Shown: positions 43,951 through 54,932, counted from the stretch's first letter. The stretch is 64,000 bases of DNA from Algoriphagus ornithinivorans (GCF_900115305.1 NZ_FOVW01000002.1:62001-126000), one strand, 5' to 3'. Made by a program: numbers and translations. The notes: generated by a model not told the origin, from the letters alone.

Positions 43951-44913
43951 TTAGCCAAGAATGAGCTTTCTTCCCTTTTCCAATAATTTTTTCTTTGCTT
44001 CCAGATCAAAATTTACTGGAAGCTGGGCTATACCTATCAGTCTTCTCAAGATTTCAACCCCATGGTATTGATCCAACAAAGCTTGGGAATAAGGCAGGGT
44101 ATAATGATCCTGGAAAGCCTGCTGAATAATTTCAGAGTTTCCACTGAGATCTCCATGTGCCAAGACCACGCCTAGATCAAACTCGGCATCACCCATAAAA
44201 CCAAATTCAGGATCTATGACTTTTAACTCACCCTGGGATTCTATCCAGCTACCTGGATAAAAGTCACCATGAAGTAAAGTCTTTCCGGTAGAAAGATATC
44301 TTTTACCTAATTCAGTGATTTTGGATTTCAGCTGGGTATCCCTTTTCCAAGCCATACTCAAATCCTGCAAGCCAGGCTGAACGCTATCTAAGTCAAAGCC
44401 ATTTTCTTCTAAGAAAGGAAAATTGAAAATGTGCTCATGATTTAATTTCTTCATTTCTAGATTTTCAGGAAAACCCAACCCATCAACCTGATGTAGGAAA
44501 TTGAGATATTGAAAGATGGATTTTGCATGATTTTGACTTAAAGAAAAATCAGCTTGATACATTTTCGAAAAGTCTCCTTCTGTCCCCAAATCTGCAGTAA
44601 TTAAAATATGTTGATCAGGATAATAAGCCAATACTTCCGGGGAGTAGGGACGCAGACTTTCCTTCTGATTAATCCTGCTGAGATATTGGTATTCTACATC
44701 AATTCTTTCGATGGGAGCAGGGATTTGAGGGAATTTCCTGACATAAGGTTTGGATTGCTTGAGGATGACAGACTTTTCATTTGTCTGTACTCTTAAAACC
44801 AGGTTCATATTACTGTCGCCGGCAGGCAATACATTGAGAATTTTTTCTCCTTTATTCCAAAAATCCAGTACTTCTAAATCAGAAATGGGGCTGTTGATAC
44901 TTAACTCGGTCAT
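43951..44913 (-). CDS. Phosphotransferase, MtnK/APH-like
   Basis: This 320-aa kinase-like protein of the aminoglycoside-phosphotransferase/methylthioribose-kinase superfamily has the catalytic HGDFYPGSW and metal-binding IDPEF motifs. The IDPEF form is typical of methylthioribose kinase-like proteins. No mtn gene lies nearby, so its substrate could be another sugar or amino sugar. Divergent from the acyl-CoA dehydrogenase gene across 162 bp. Confidence 0.75.
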   Translation of the reverse strand: MTELSINSPISDLEVLDFWNKGEKILNVLPAGDSNMNLVLRVQTNEKSVILKQSKPYVRKFPQIPAPIERIDVEYQYLSRINQKESLRPYSPEVLAYYPDQHILITADLGTEGDFSKMYQADFSLSQNHAKSIFQYLNFLHQVDGLGFPENLEMKKLNHEHIFNFPFLEENGFDLDSVQPGLQDLSMAWKRDTQLKSKITELGKRYLSTGKTLLHGDFYPGSWIESQGELKVIDPEFGFMGDAEFDLGVVLAHGDLSGNSEIIQQAFQDHYTLPYSQALLDQYHGVEILRRLIGIAQLPVNFDLEAKKKLLEKGRKLILG

Positions 44914-45075
44914 AGGAAAGCTAGATGTCTTTGTGGTTGAAGTTTAAACATAAGTCTTGTTAATCAATTTTTCAGAAAAGGAATTGTTTATTTTTCCTTA
45001 AATGAAAACCCTTAATTAACCTCAAAAACAGCTGAATTTTCTATTTTTGAGGGAATTAAAAACGATATAAACCCA

Positions 45076-46233
45076 ATGTTTGGACTACCACGAATGTTAT
45101 TTACCGAAGAGCATGAGCTTTTTCGGCAGAGTGTAAAAGATTTTATTGCCAGAGAGATAAGCCCCTACAATGCAGAATGGGAGAAACAAAAAATGGTTTC
45201 TCGAGAATCCTGGAAAAAATTTGGTGAAAACGGATTCTTAGGCATACAAGCTCCCGAGTCATTGGGAGGAATGAACATACAAGATTTCCGATACAATGCG
45301 ATATTAATTGAAGAATTGGGATTGAGTGGATGCTCAGGACCTGCGATTGGATATCCCCTTCACAGTGACATTGTGATGCCTTATATTTTGCATTATGGCA
45401 CAGAAGAAGCCAAGAAGAAGTATATCCCCAAGATGGTTTCAGGTGATTATATCGGTGCCGTTGCAATGACTGAGCCCGGTGCTGGTTCTGATTTACAGGG
45501 AATGCGTACATCAGCTGAGGATAAAGGAGATCATTTTTTGGTTAATGGAAGTAAAACTTTCATTACAAATGGTTATCTATCTGATGTTGTGGTTGTTGCG
45601 GTTAAAACTGATCCTGCAAAAGGTGCAAAAGGCATCAGTTTGGTTCTGATTGATAAGGATATGAAAGGATTTTCAAAAGGAAAGCCTTTTGAGAAAGTTG
45701 GCCTTCATGCCCAAGATACTTGCGAATTATTCTTTGAAGATGTGAAAGTTCCAAAGGAAAACCTTCTTGGTAAGTTGGGAGAAGGGTTCAAATATTTGAT
45801 GACCGAACTTGCCCAAGAGCGATTGGTAGTCGCTTTGGCGGCAGTTGCTTTGGGAGAATATATGCTGGCATCCACTGTTGAATATGTGAAGCAAAGGAAA
45901 GCCTTCAATAAAAGTATTTCGGAGTTCCAAAATACCAGATTCAAATTAGCAGAGATGACAGCAGCTTTGGAGCAGGGAAGAATCTATTGTGACCATTTGG
46001 TGCAGTTGCATAATTCCAAATTAGTTGATCCTGCCATGGCGTCTGCAGCTAAATACAATATGACCGAACTTCAGTGCAAGGTGGCGGATGAATGTGTACA
46101 ATTACACGGAGGATATGGGTACATGTGGGAGTATGGAGTAGCTCGAGCTTATGCAGATGCGAGAGTTCAGAGAATTTATGCAGGTACAAATGAAATTATG
46201 AAGGAGTTAATTGCCCGAAAAATTTTAAAATAG
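45076..46233 (+). CDS. Acyl-CoA dehydrogenase
   Basis: A 385-aa FAD enzyme that makes the first double bond in fatty-acid beta-oxidation. Motifs: AMTEPGAGSDL (FAD/substrate), LHGGYGYMWEYG and the C-terminal RVQRIYAGTNEIMKELIARK; the catalytic base is likely the Glu of GTNEIM. Followed 52 bp later by an acyl-CoA ligase gene, giving an activation-plus-oxidation pair. Chain-length preference is unknown. Confidence 0.93.
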   Translation: MFGLPRMLFTEEHELFRQSVKDFIAREISPYNAEWEKQKMVSRESWKKFGENGFLGIQAPESLGGMNIQDFRYNAILIEELGLSGCSGPAIGYPLHSDIVMPYILHYGTEEAKKKYIPKMVSGDYIGAVAMTEPGAGSDLQGMRTSAEDKGDHFLVNGSKTFITNGYLSDVVVVAVKTDPAKGAKGISLVLIDKDMKGFSKGKPFEKVGLHAQDTCELFFEDVKVPKENLLGKLGEGFKYLMTELAQERLVVALAAVALGEYMLASTVEYVKQRKAFNKSISEFQNTRFKLAEMTAALEQGRIYCDHLVQLHNSKLVDPAMASAAKYNMTELQCKVADECVQLHGGYGYMWEYGVARAYADARVQRIYAGTNEIMKELIARKILK

Positions 46234-46285
46234 AATTATATTAGGCTTTAATTAAATATAACGTTACACCCAAATTAGCCAATCG

Positions 46286-47971
46286 ATGAAGGATTTCCCG
46301 TGGTTTAAACATTACCCTGCCTCTGTTGAAAAAGAAGTGAATTGTGAAGCATACTCCAGTGTTGCAGATTTATTCGATGAAAGCGTTGAGAAATACAAAG
46401 ATGCGGTCGCCTATGAATGCATGGGAAAGACACTGTCTTTCAATCAAATAAATGAATACAGTGCTCATTTTGCTGCTTACCTTACAGAGGAATTAAAGTT
46501 GAAAAAGGGTTCCCGCGTGGCAATCCAAATGCCAAATATCCTTCAATATCCTGTGGTGATGTTTGGTGCCCTGAGGGCAGGGATGGTTGTAGTTAATACT
46601 AATCCGCTTTATACATCTTCCGAGATGAAGCATCAGTTCAATGATTCTGGGGCTGATGTTATTGTCATTGTAGCCAACTTTGCCTACAACTTGGAAAAAA
46701 TCCTTCATGAAATCCCCGCTAAACATGTCATAGTTACAGAATTGGGGGATATGTTGGGCGGTTTCAAAGGCACATTGGTAAACTTGGTGGTGAAGCATAT
46801 CAAAAAAATGGTTCCTGCTTACAGTATTCCCAATGCTGTTTCCTTGAAGTCCACACTTTCAAAAGGAGCTAAGCATAGCTTCAAAAAACCAAAGATTTCT
46901 CTTCAAGATACCGCTTTCCTACAATATACAGGAGGAACTACAGGGGTCTCTAAAGGTGCTGAATTAACGCACAGTAATATAGTGGCAAACATGCAGCAGA
47001 TTTCTGCTTGGATGAAACCTAAGTTGAGAGAGCGAGAGGAAATTGTAATTACTGCTTTGCCATTATACCATATTTTCGCTTTGACAGTGAATTGTTTGGC
47101 TATGCTAAAAATTGGAGCACATAACCTTTTGATCACCAATCCAAGGGATATGAAGGCCTTTTGCAAAGACCTATCCAAGCATCAATTCACGGTTTTCACA
47201 GGAGTAAATACCTTGTTTAATGGACTTCTCAATCAAGAGGCATTTTTGAATCTTGATTTCAGCAAATTAAAGATCGCAGTAGGAGGAGGGATGGCTGTTC
47301 AGAAAGTTACTGCTGAAAAGTGGAAAAAAGTTACTGGAGTTCCTTTAGCAGAAGGTTATGGCTTAACAGAGACTGCACCAGTAGCTACATGTAATCCTAT
47401 TGATGGAACTGAGAGGATTGGGACAATAGGAATTCCGTTGCCAAATACAGAGGTAATGATCGCTAATGATGAGGGTGAACCATTGGGATTAGGAGAAAGA
47501 GGAGAGATTTTGATAAAAGGACCTCAAGTCATGAAAGGTTATTGGAATCGTCCCGAGGAAACTGCAAATGTAATGCATGGAGAATGGTTTAAGTCAGGGG
47601 ATATTGGAGTTATGGATGAAGATGGCTTCTTTAAAATCGTGGATAGAAAGAAGGAAATGATACTAGTTTCCGGGTTTAATGTTTATCCTAATGAAGTTGA
47701 AGATTGTATAGCTTCCTGTCCAGGAGTACTAGAAGTCGGAGTCATAGGAATGCCGGATCCTAAATCAACTGAAAAGGTGGTAGCCTATGTAGTAGCAAAA
47801 GATCAAAGTCTGAAGGCTGAGGCTGTTATAGCACATTGCCACGAATCATTGACCAACTATAAGATTCCAAAAGAAGTATATTTTACTGATGAGCTGCCTA
47901 AATCCAATGTGGGTAAAATTCTGAGGAGAAAAATCAAAGAGGCTCATATAGAAAAGCACGGAGACAAATAA
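46286..47971 (+). CDS. Long-chain acyl-CoA ligase (FadD-like)
   Basis: This 561-aa AMP-forming ligase activates fatty acids. The P-loop is YTGGTTGVSKGAELTH, the adenylate motif GYGLTETAP and the hinge KSGDIGVMDEDGFFKIVDRKKEMILVSG in part; the C-terminal Lys is in KSNVGKILRRK. Length and pattern fit FadD. It follows the acyl-CoA dehydrogenase and ends in a terminator. Confidence 0.93.
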   Translation: MKDFPWFKHYPASVEKEVNCEAYSSVADLFDESVEKYKDAVAYECMGKTLSFNQINEYSAHFAAYLTEELKLKKGSRVAIQMPNILQYPVVMFGALRAGMVVVNTNPLYTSSEMKHQFNDSGADVIVIVANFAYNLEKILHEIPAKHVIVTELGDMLGGFKGTLVNLVVKHIKKMVPAYSIPNAVSLKSTLSKGAKHSFKKPKISLQDTAFLQYTGGTTGVSKGAELTHSNIVANMQQISAWMKPKLREREEIVITALPLYHIFALTVNCLAMLKIGAHNLLITNPRDMKAFCKDLSKHQFTVFTGVNTLFNGLLNQEAFLNLDFSKLKIAVGGGMAVQKVTAEKWKKVTGVPLAEGYGLTETAPVATCNPIDGTERIGTIGIPLPNTEVMIANDEGEPLGLGERGEILIKGPQVMKGYWNRPEETANVMHGEWFKSGDIGVMDEDGFFKIVDRKKEMILVSGFNVYPNEVEDCIASCPGVLEVGVIGMPDPKSTEKVVAYVVAKDQSLKAEAVIAHCHESLTNYKIPKEVYFTDELPKSNVGKILRRKIKEAHIEKHGDK

Positions 47972-47974
47972 AAA

Positions 47975-48000
47975 AAAAGCCACCCGAGAGGGTGGCTTTT
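47975..48000. terminator. Bidirectional terminator
   Basis: AAAAGCCACCC-GAGA-GGGTGGCTTTT is an 11-bp perfect stem at 47975-48000, serving the ligase gene and the convergent UDP-glucuronate decarboxylase gene. Confidence 0.9.
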
Positions 48001-48003
48001 GAT

Positions 48004-48936
48004 TTATATAATACTTTCGAAATATTCAATTGTTTTGACCAAACCTTCTCGGAGTGGAATTGTAGGCTCCCAGCCTAATTCTTTCTTTGCAAGATCGATA
48101 ACTGGCTTTCTCTGCATTGGATCATCCTGTGGTAATGGCATATGAACCAGCTTGCTTTTCGAGTTGGTCAGTTCGATTACCAAGTTGGCTAGCTCCAACA
48201 TGGTGAATTCTCCGGGGTTTCCAATATTAACCGGACCAGTAAATCCGTCTCTGGAGTTCATCAACCTGTACATTCCTTCGATATTATCATCTACATAACA
48301 GAAAGAACGAGTTTGCTTTCCATCGCCGTAGATGGTGATATCTTGATTTTTTAATGCCTGAACAATAAAGTTGCTGACAACTCGGCCATCATTCGGGTGC
48401 ATCCTTGGACCATAAGTATTGAATATTCTCATCACTTTGATCGCAACTCCATGCTGTCTGTGATAATCAAAGAATAAAGTTTCTGCACACCTCTTTCCCT
48501 CATCATAACAAGCACGAGGACCAAGCGTATTTACATTACCTCTGTAGGATTCAGGTTGAGGATGGATTTCTGGATCTCCATAAACTTCAGATGTACTTGC
48601 CTGAAGGATTTTAATTTTCAGCCTTTTAGCCAAACCTAACATGTTCATAGCACCAATCACGGAGGTTTTGGTCGTTTGAACAGGGTCAAATTGATAATGA
48701 ATTGGAGAGGCGGGGCAAGCGAGGTTATAAATCTCGTCCACTTCCACATAAAGAGGATGAGTCACATCGTGCCTCAATAATTCGAAATTCTTATTGTCTA
48801 AAAGATGGTGAATGTTTCTTCTATTTCCCGTGAAAAAATTATCCACACATAGTACTTCGTTACCTTCCTTTAATAATCTATCGCATAGATGGCTACCCAA
48901 AAATCCGCCACCACCACTTACTAAAACTCTTTTCAT
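48004..48936 (-). CDS. UDP-glucuronate decarboxylase (UXS)
   Basis: This 310-aa NAD-dependent SDR-extended protein fits the UXS group that turns UDP-glucuronate into UDP-xylose. Visible are [10 protein letters not shown] near the start, [12 protein letters not shown], the [10 protein letters not shown] motif typical of UXS, active-site ASTSEVYGD and YDEGKR. It is the last gene before the uronate locus but makes a sugar nucleotide for polysaccharides, so it is probably not catabolic. The gap to the acyl-CoA dehydrogenase above is 104 bp. Confidence 0.92.
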   Translation of the reverse strand: MKRVLVSGGGGFLGSHLCDRLLKEGNEVLCVDNFFTGNRRNIHHLLDNKNFELLRHDVTHPLYVEVDEIYNLACPASPIHYQFDPVQTTKTSVIGAMNMLGLAKRLKIKILQASTSEVYGDPEIHPQPESYRGNVNTLGPRACYDEGKRCAETLFFDYHRQHGVAIKVMRIFNTYGPRMHPNDGRVVSNFIVQALKNQDITIYGDGKQTRSFCYVDDNIEGMYRLMNSRDGFTGPVNIGNPGEFTMLELANLVIELTNSKSKLVHMPLPQDDPMQRKPVIDLAKKELGWEPTIPLREGLVKTIEYFESII

Positions 48937-49040
48937 TAATATTAAATGAGGTTAAAATTTATTGCTCGCCAAAATAAGCAAATGTTTTTCAATATTCATG
49001 GATAAAGATCGATTTAAACAGTAGCTCTCACTTTGAAGGA

Positions 49041-50816
49041 TTAAAACCAATCATTTTTCATTTCAAGAGTAGGGTAGCTCTCTGATTGAAGCCTTGCTGC
49101 AAGGGATTCTATTTTTGTTAGCTCATATTCCATAAAATATTCTGAGGCCATTATTTTACCTTTATAGAAAGCTTTCTCCGGAGATCCACCATTTAATTGA
49201 CTTTGGGCGATATTGGATTGATCTAGCCATTTCCAAGCTACGCAAAGGATTCCGCACATTTCTAAGAATAAAGTGGCATCGGCAAGATAATATTCCAGGC
49301 CTTTTTTACTCCTTGCCAATACTTTTTCGGCTGTTTCTAAAACTATCCTATGGTATTTTTCAAATCTTGATTTCAAATTAGGGTCAAGGCTTGACTGATT
49401 TAGGCTCTTCAATATTTCTTGGTGAAGTAATTTCCAAGCTAGTCCTTCTGACATTAGGACCTTCCTTCCTAAAAGATCCAATCCATGAATCCCTGTAGTT
49501 CCTTCATGAATAGGATGTATTCGGGCTTCACGATAATATTGCTCTACAGGAAAATCCGTAGTATAGCCAGCCCCGCCTAAAATCTGAACAGCTGCAGATG
49601 TACTATGAACACCCATTTCTGATGGGTAGCTTTTTGCAATTGGGGTTAATAAGTCCAGCAATGCTTCCTTGGCTTTTTTCTTCTCTGAATTTGGCTCTCG
49701 CTGGACTTCATCCGCAAGTTTAGAGCAGTATAGCAATAGTCCCAATGAACCCTCAGTGACACTTTTCTGAAACAAAAGCATCCGTTTTACATCTGCATGC
49801 TCTATAATGGGAACTTGTGGTTGATTGAGATCTTTATTGTTAATTCTCCTTCCCTGAGGACGTTCTTTGGCATAGGCCAAAGAGGAATAATAAGCGGCCG
49901 TAGCAATTGCAACCCCATTCATTCCTACTCCAAGTCTTGCCTCATTCATCATTTGAAACATGTACTTCAAGCCAAGATTAGCTTCACCCACAAGATATCC
50001 TTCACACTGATCTTCTGAACCTATCATCAAATGAGCTATTGGGGCTCCTTTATAACCCATCTTGTGATAAATGCCCTGAGTTAATACATCGTTACTTTCC
50101 TGCGTATCAATTCGCTTTTGGGGAACTACAAAAAGAGATATTCCTTTTGTTCGTGCAGGTGCACCATCTATTCTGGCCAGCATGAGATGAATGATATTCT
50201 CACAGGCATCATGATCTCCACAGGATATGTAGATTTTTTGACCTTTAATTTTATAGACTCCAGCTTCATCTGTCGGAAACGCAGTAGTGCTTAGGTCTGA
50301 GAGGGAACTTCCTGCATCGGGCTCAGTCAAAGCCATGGTGCCCTGCCAAAGCCCAGAGTAGAGATTTGGTGTAAACTTTTCTATTAATTCCTGACTACCA
50401 AAAGATCGTATCAAGTTAGCCGCTCCAGTAGTCAAAAAAGGAAATACAGAGGCTGAGTAATTTGCTGCCTGAAGAATGAACCCCGCTGCAATATGTATAG
50501 TCCAAGGTAATTGTTGGCCGCCTTCTTCATAGCTAAAAGTAGCATTAATCCATCCATCCCTCCCGAATTGTTGTATGATGGATTTCATTCCTGGATGAAT
50601 CTTGATTTTCCCGTCTTCTAATTGAGGTTCATTGCGATCCATCTCGGTAAGTAAAGGTCTCAAGGACTTTTGAGCTATTTGATCGGCAGCCTCAAGGATC
50701 ATTTCAAAGGTTTCCCGGTTATGGTCTTGGAAATATTCGATTTGATTTAACTCATCAGCTTTTATCAATTCAAAAAGTTGAAACTTAAGGTCTCGCTTAG
50801 AATAAAATTGAGTCAT
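49041..50816 (-). CDS. Acyl-CoA dehydrogenase, long form
   Basis: At 591 aa this is the long ACAD type with an extra C-terminal domain. Motifs: ALTEPDAGSSLSDL, CGDHDACENIIHL and HEGTTGIHGLDLLGRK. It begins 10 bp after the sugar acetyltransferase stop, so it is the last gene of the uronate operon. This placement is odd: fatty-acid oxidation has no clear place in uronate catabolism, so it may use another acyl-CoA. Confidence 0.88.
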   Translation of the reverse strand: MTQFYSKRDLKFQLFELIKADELNQIEYFQDHNRETFEMILEAADQIAQKSLRPLLTEMDRNEPQLEDGKIKIHPGMKSIIQQFGRDGWINATFSYEEGGQQLPWTIHIAAGFILQAANYSASVFPFLTTGAANLIRSFGSQELIEKFTPNLYSGLWQGTMALTEPDAGSSLSDLSTTAFPTDEAGVYKIKGQKIYISCGDHDACENIIHLMLARIDGAPARTKGISLFVVPQKRIDTQESNDVLTQGIYHKMGYKGAPIAHLMIGSEDQCEGYLVGEANLGLKYMFQMMNEARLGVGMNGVAIATAAYYSSLAYAKERPQGRRINNKDLNQPQVPIIEHADVKRMLLFQKSVTEGSLGLLLYCSKLADEVQREPNSEKKKAKEALLDLLTPIAKSYPSEMGVHSTSAAVQILGGAGYTTDFPVEQYYREARIHPIHEGTTGIHGLDLLGRKVLMSEGLAWKLLHQEILKSLNQSSLDPNLKSRFEKYHRIVLETAEKVLARSKKGLEYYLADATLFLEMCGILCVAWKWLDQSNIAQSQLNGGSPEKAFYKGKIMASEYFMEYELTKIESLAARLQSESYPTLEMKNDWF

Positions 50817-50826
50817 GATTTTTAGC

Positions 50827-51378
50827 TTATAATTTTTTGATTATTCGGGCGGGATTACCTGCAACTATCACATCATCAGGAACATCTTTGGTTACCACAG
50901 ATCCAGCTCCTATGATTGCCCTATTACCAATTTTTACTCCAGGGCAGATAATGCTACCACCTCCAATCCAAACATCTGATCCAACATGAATTTCTTTTCC
51001 GAATTCCCAAAGCTCTCCTCTGGTTTTTGAATCGATAGGATGGGTTGCGGGGTAAAATTGAACATTTGGACCCACTAAAGTTCTATCCCCTATGGTTACA
51101 GGGACTACATCCAATATCACACAATTGAAATTAAAAAAGACATGGTTGCCCAAAGAAATATTATAACCATAATCACAGGAAAAAGGGGGCTCGATCCAGC
51201 AGTTTTCACCGATGCTGCCCAGTAATTGGCTCAAGATATTTTGCCTTTTCTCGGATTCTTCCAGATCTGAAAAATTGAATTCCTTTAATAGCTTTCTTGC
51301 TCTTAGCCTCTCTGATGATAAAATAGGATCGCCGGCCTGATAGAGTTGGCCGGCGAGCATTTTTTCTTTTTCTGTCAT
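50827..51378 (-). CDS. Sugar O-acetyltransferase (maltose acetyltransferase-like)
   Basis: This 183-aa hexapeptide-repeat (left-handed beta-helix) acetyltransferase has an N-terminal Mac domain ([14 protein letters not shown]) and the family signature [25 protein letters not shown]. It uses acetyl-CoA to acetylate sugars. Its ATG overlaps the uxuA stop (ATGA). In the uronate operon it may protect against accumulated sugars or modify a hydrolysis product. Confidence 0.9.
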   Translation of the reverse strand: MTEKEKMLAGQLYQAGDPILSSERLRARKLLKEFNFSDLEESEKRQNILSQLLGSIGENCWIEPPFSCDYGYNISLGNHVFFNFNCVILDVVPVTIGDRTLVGPNVQFYPATHPIDSKTRGELWEFGKEIHVGSDVWIGGGSIICPGVKIGNRAIIGAGSVVTKDVPDDVIVAGNPARIIKKL

Positions 51379-52553
51379 TTGGTTTTGCTGTAAAGAAGTG
51401 CTTGCTCCACTCCTCTAATTTCAGCCAAACCTTTTAATCTTCCAATTGCAGAGTAGCCAGGGTTCGTTTTTTTTCCTAAATCATCCAGCATTTGATGTCC
51501 ATGATCAGGACGCATAGGAATACTTTTTCCTCTTTTTTCCTGAATTTTCAGTATTTCATCAATTACGGCAACCATAGGCACATCGCCCTCCAAATGATTG
51601 TCTTCAAAGAAATTCCCTGCCTCATCTCTTTTAGTACTTCTCAGATGGATGAAATTGATATGATCACCAAATTCTGCAACCATTGCAGGTAAATCATTGT
51701 CCGGTCTTACTCCATAACTTCCGGTACAAAAGCACAATCCGTTATTTGGACTTGGGTTATCCCTTATTATTCTTCTTGCATCTGCAGCTGTTGACACTAC
51801 TCTAGGCAAGCCATACAGCGAGAAGGGAGGGTCATCTGGGTGTATAGTCATATAAACTCCCGCCTCTTCAGCTACTGGAACTATAGCATCTAAAAAAAGC
51901 CTTAGATGTTCTTGAAGTTTAGATGCATCAATGCCTTCATAAGTTGAAAGCATTTCCCTGAACTCCTCCATGGTGTAACCAATTTCAGAGCCGGGTAAAC
52001 CTTTCAGAATGTTATCTATAATCAGTTGCTTCTTTTCAGGAGAAAGGGCTTCGTAATATTGCCGTACTTCCTCAATTTCTTTGGGAGTATATTCCTCCAA
52101 AGCTGCAGGTCTTTTCAAAATAAAAAGGTCGAATGCCTGGACCGCCTTCTTTTCATAAAACAAGGCCTTGGATCCATTTGGAAGTTCTAGTTCCAAATCT
52201 GTTCTAGTCCAGTCCAGTATGGGCATGAAATTGTAACAAACAGTAAAAATTCCTTCAGATGCCAGATTTCTGATGGTTTGTTGGTAATTGGCTACCAGTT
52301 CCTGAAAGTTACCAGATCTGGTTTTGATACGCTCATGAACTGGAACAGATTCTACCACAGACCAGTTTAATCCGGCATCTTCAATAGTTTTTTTTCGAAG
52401 CAGGATCTCTTCTCTTGACCATATATCCCCATTTGGGATGTGGTGAAGGGCAGTTACAATACCTGTAGCACCTGCTTGACGAATATCTCTTAAACTGACT
52501 GGATCATTAGGTCCATACCATCGCATGGTTTGTTCCATTTTGAATAGTGCCAT
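51375..52553 (-). CDS. uxuA: Mannonate dehydratase
   Basis: This 392-aa TIM-barrel metalloenzyme dehydrates D-mannonate to 2-keto-3-deoxygluconate. [20 protein letters not shown] is the typical N-terminus and [18 protein letters not shown] with [15 protein letters not shown] holds the metal site; [11 protein letters not shown] closes the family pattern. It follows the SDR after 40 bp and overlaps the acetyltransferase gene. Strong evidence for uronate catabolism. Confidence 0.96.
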   Translation of the reverse strand: MALFKMEQTMRWYGPNDPVSLRDIRQAGATGIVTALHHIPNGDIWSREEILLRKKTIEDAGLNWSVVESVPVHERIKTRSGNFQELVANYQQTIRNLASEGIFTVCYNFMPILDWTRTDLELELPNGSKALFYEKKAVQAFDLFILKRPAALEEYTPKEIEEVRQYYEALSPEKKQLIIDNILKGLPGSEIGYTMEEFREMLSTYEGIDASKLQEHLRLFLDAIVPVAEEAGVYMTIHPDDPPFSLYGLPRVVSTAADARRIIRDNPSPNNGLCFCTGSYGVRPDNDLPAMVAEFGDHINFIHLRSTKRDEAGNFFEDNHLEGDVPMVAVIDEILKIQEKRGKSIPMRPDHGHQMLDDLGKKTNPGYSAIGRLKGLAEIRGVEQALLYSKTK

Positions 52554-52593
52554 TGTCTTTTATTTAGGGTTTATTGGGTTGAGATCATGAAAA

Positions 52594-53412
52594 TTAAACT
52601 CCGGAAAATGCACTAAAGCCTCCGTCTATCGGAATGATTGTTCCAGTGACAAAAGCAGAGGCATCTGAACAAAGCCACTGTAATGCTCCAAAGAGATCTT
52701 CTGGTTTTCCAAATCTATCCATAGGAGTATGCTCTATGATCTGATTTCCTCGACTGGTTAGTGATCCATCATTTTCCGTTAATAAAGTCCGGTTTTGTTC
52801 TGTGAGAAAGAATCCAGGTGCAATCGCGTTCACTCTGAAATCAGGACCATGTTTCTTCGCCAATTCCACAGCTAACCACTTGGTCATATTATCTATAGCG
52901 GCTTTGGCGGAAGCATATCCCATTACTCTCGTCATAGGTCTACTGGCAGCCATGGAGCTGATATTGATAATATTTCCTTTGTTTTGCGCCAGCATCAAAG
53001 GGAGAAAATGCTTGGTTGGAAGCACAGTTCCCAAATAGTTGAGATCCATTACCTTCTTCAAAGCTTTGGCATCCAGATCAAGAAAATTTTGATCAGGTCT
53101 GATTACAGCACTCGGCATATTTCCACCTGCTGCATTAATCAAGATATCAATCCTACCGACTGTTTTTTTTACTTCTTCTACAGCCTTTTTTAATTGGTCT
53201 TCATCGGTAACATCACATTGAAAGCCCTCAGCTTTTCCGCCTTCTGATTTTATTTTGACAATGAGATCTTCTATTTTAACTTCATTCCTTCCAAGGATCA
53301 AAATCGTAGCACCTTCTTTAGCTAAATACCTGCTCATTGCTTCGCCAAGTACTCCTGTAGCGCCGGAGAAGGCAATTATTTTTCCGGAAAGGTTGAAAAG
53401 AGAGTTACTCAT
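52594..53412 (-). CDS. SDR, predicted D-mannonate oxidoreductase
   Basis: A 272-aa SDR with GATGVLGEA at the nucleotide site, NAAGGN, ISSMAASRP and active-site YASAK. It lies 2 bp after uxaC and 40 bp before uxuA, so it most likely catalyses the step between fructuronate and mannonate, which UxuB performs in E. coli. That role is inferred from position; the SDR family itself is certain. Confidence 0.88.
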   Translation of the reverse strand: MSNSLFNLSGKIIAFSGATGVLGEAMSRYLAKEGATILILGRNEVKIEDLIVKIKSEGGKAEGFQCDVTDEDQLKKAVEEVKKTVGRIDILINAAGGNMPSAVIRPDQNFLDLDAKALKKVMDLNYLGTVLPTKHFLPLMLAQNKGNIINISSMAASRPMTRVMGYASAKAAIDNMTKWLAVELAKKHGPDFRVNAIAPGFFLTEQNRTLLTENDGSLTSRGNQIIEHTPMDRFGKPEDLFGALQWLCSDASAFVTGTIIPIDGGFSAFSGV

Positions 53413-53414
53413 TA

Positions 53415-54854
53415 TCAGACGGTTATATTTTTTGAATTAAAGTCAAAATAGTTTTTGGCATTATGGTAGCAGATATCAGTAATGATTTTTCCCAGCCATT
53501 TTTCATCCCAGGGGAGTTCTCCATTTTCTACATCTTTTCCAAATAAATTGCAAAGGATTCTTCGGAAATACTCATGTCTTGGAAAGGATAAAAAGCTTCT
53601 AGAATCGGTCAACATACCTATAAAGCATGATATCAATCCCATATTTGATAATACATTCATCTGGGCTTCCATCCCGTCTTTTTGGTCTAAATACCACCAA
53701 CCTGAGCCAAATTGAATTTTTCCTTTGGTGCTTCCATCATTAAAATTTCCGATCATGGTTGCAAATACCTCATTGTCTCTTGGATTGAGATTATAAAGGA
53801 CAGTTTTAGCTAATTGATCCTTGCTATCAAGTGAATTTAAGAAGCCTGCTAATGCTTTGGCTTGATCAAAGTCCCCAATGGAATCAAATCCCGTATCCGG
53901 ACCCAATTCACTCAATTTTCGGGTATTGGTATTCCGCAAAGCCCCCAAATGAAACTGTTGAACCCAGCCCTTGGAATGATACATTTTGCAAAGTTCCTGC
54001 AAGGTTTTGAATTTGAAATACTGGATTTCTTTGGGTTCTAATTTCTTTTTGAAGCGAATTAACTCAAATAGATCCTGAAGATTGAATTCGTCTTTTTCAA
54101 AGAAATATAATTGTTCTAAACCATGGTCACTTAGCCTACAACCCCTCTCATGAAAATATCCAATTCTATTTTCCAAAGCCGCTAAAAGATCTTCATAATT
54201 CTGGATGCTAATTCCTGCTGCTTCTCCCAGTTTTTCTAAATAGGAAAGATAGGCATCCGGGTTTTCTATGGCATAAGCTTTATCCGGCCTGAATGCAGGA
54301 TACATGGATAGCCCGGTTTTTTTTCTACTAAAATTAACATGGTCATGTAGAGAATCAATGGGATCATCTGTTGAACAGATTACTTCCACTTTCATTTGCC
54401 CCAATAATCCTTGAGTGGCATATTCCGGCTTTTGAAGTAATTCATTGCAATGAAGATAAACTTCAGCTGCATTGGATTCATTTAATATTTCTTCAATTCC
54501 AAAATATCTTTTCAGCTCTAAATGAGTCCAATGATACAGCGGGTTACGCATGGTGTAAGGGACGGTTTGAGCCCATTTTTTGAACTTCTCTGAATCAGTG
54601 GCATTGCCTGTAATATATTTTTCGGAGATGCCCAATGTTCGCATAGCTCTCCACTTATAATGATCTCCAGCCAACCAAATCTGACTCATATTGGAAAACT
54701 GCCTATTGGAATTGACTTCTGAGGGAGAAAGATGGTTGTGATAATCTATAATGGGTAGATTTTTAGCGTAATCGTGGTATAGCGTCTTAGCAAAAGAGTT
54801 TTGCAATAAGAAGTCTTCGGATAGAAAATTCACTTGCGAATTAGTTGAAATCAT
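53415..54854 (-). CDS. uxaC: Glucuronate isomerase
   Basis: This 479-aa enzyme isomerises glucuronate to fructuronate (and galacturonate to tagaturonate). The YHDYAKNLPIIDYHNHLSP start, with the metal-binding HNH, WLAGDHYKWRAMR and FVQQFHLGALRNTNTR are family motifs. It heads the catabolic operon uxaC-SDR-uxuA-acetyltransferase-ACAD, about 80 bp downstream of an operator-like palindrome. Confidence 0.96.
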   Translation of the reverse strand: MISTNSQVNFLSEDFLLQNSFAKTLYHDYAKNLPIIDYHNHLSPSEVNSNRQFSNMSQIWLAGDHYKWRAMRTLGISEKYITGNATDSEKFKKWAQTVPYTMRNPLYHWTHLELKRYFGIEEILNESNAAEVYLHCNELLQKPEYATQGLLGQMKVEVICSTDDPIDSLHDHVNFSRKKTGLSMYPAFRPDKAYAIENPDAYLSYLEKLGEAAGISIQNYEDLLAALENRIGYFHERGCRLSDHGLEQLYFFEKDEFNLQDLFELIRFKKKLEPKEIQYFKFKTLQELCKMYHSKGWVQQFHLGALRNTNTRKLSELGPDTGFDSIGDFDQAKALAGFLNSLDSKDQLAKTVLYNLNPRDNEVFATMIGNFNDGSTKGKIQFGSGWWYLDQKDGMEAQMNVLSNMGLISCFIGMLTDSRSFLSFPRHEYFRRILCNLFGKDVENGELPWDEKWLGKIITDICYHNAKNYFDFNSKNITV

Positions 54855-54932
54855 GGGAAAAAGGTCATCAAATTAGCATTCCGTTTCAAACTTGAATTTA
54901 CCCCGAATCGAGAGCATTTGAAGATTTAAATA

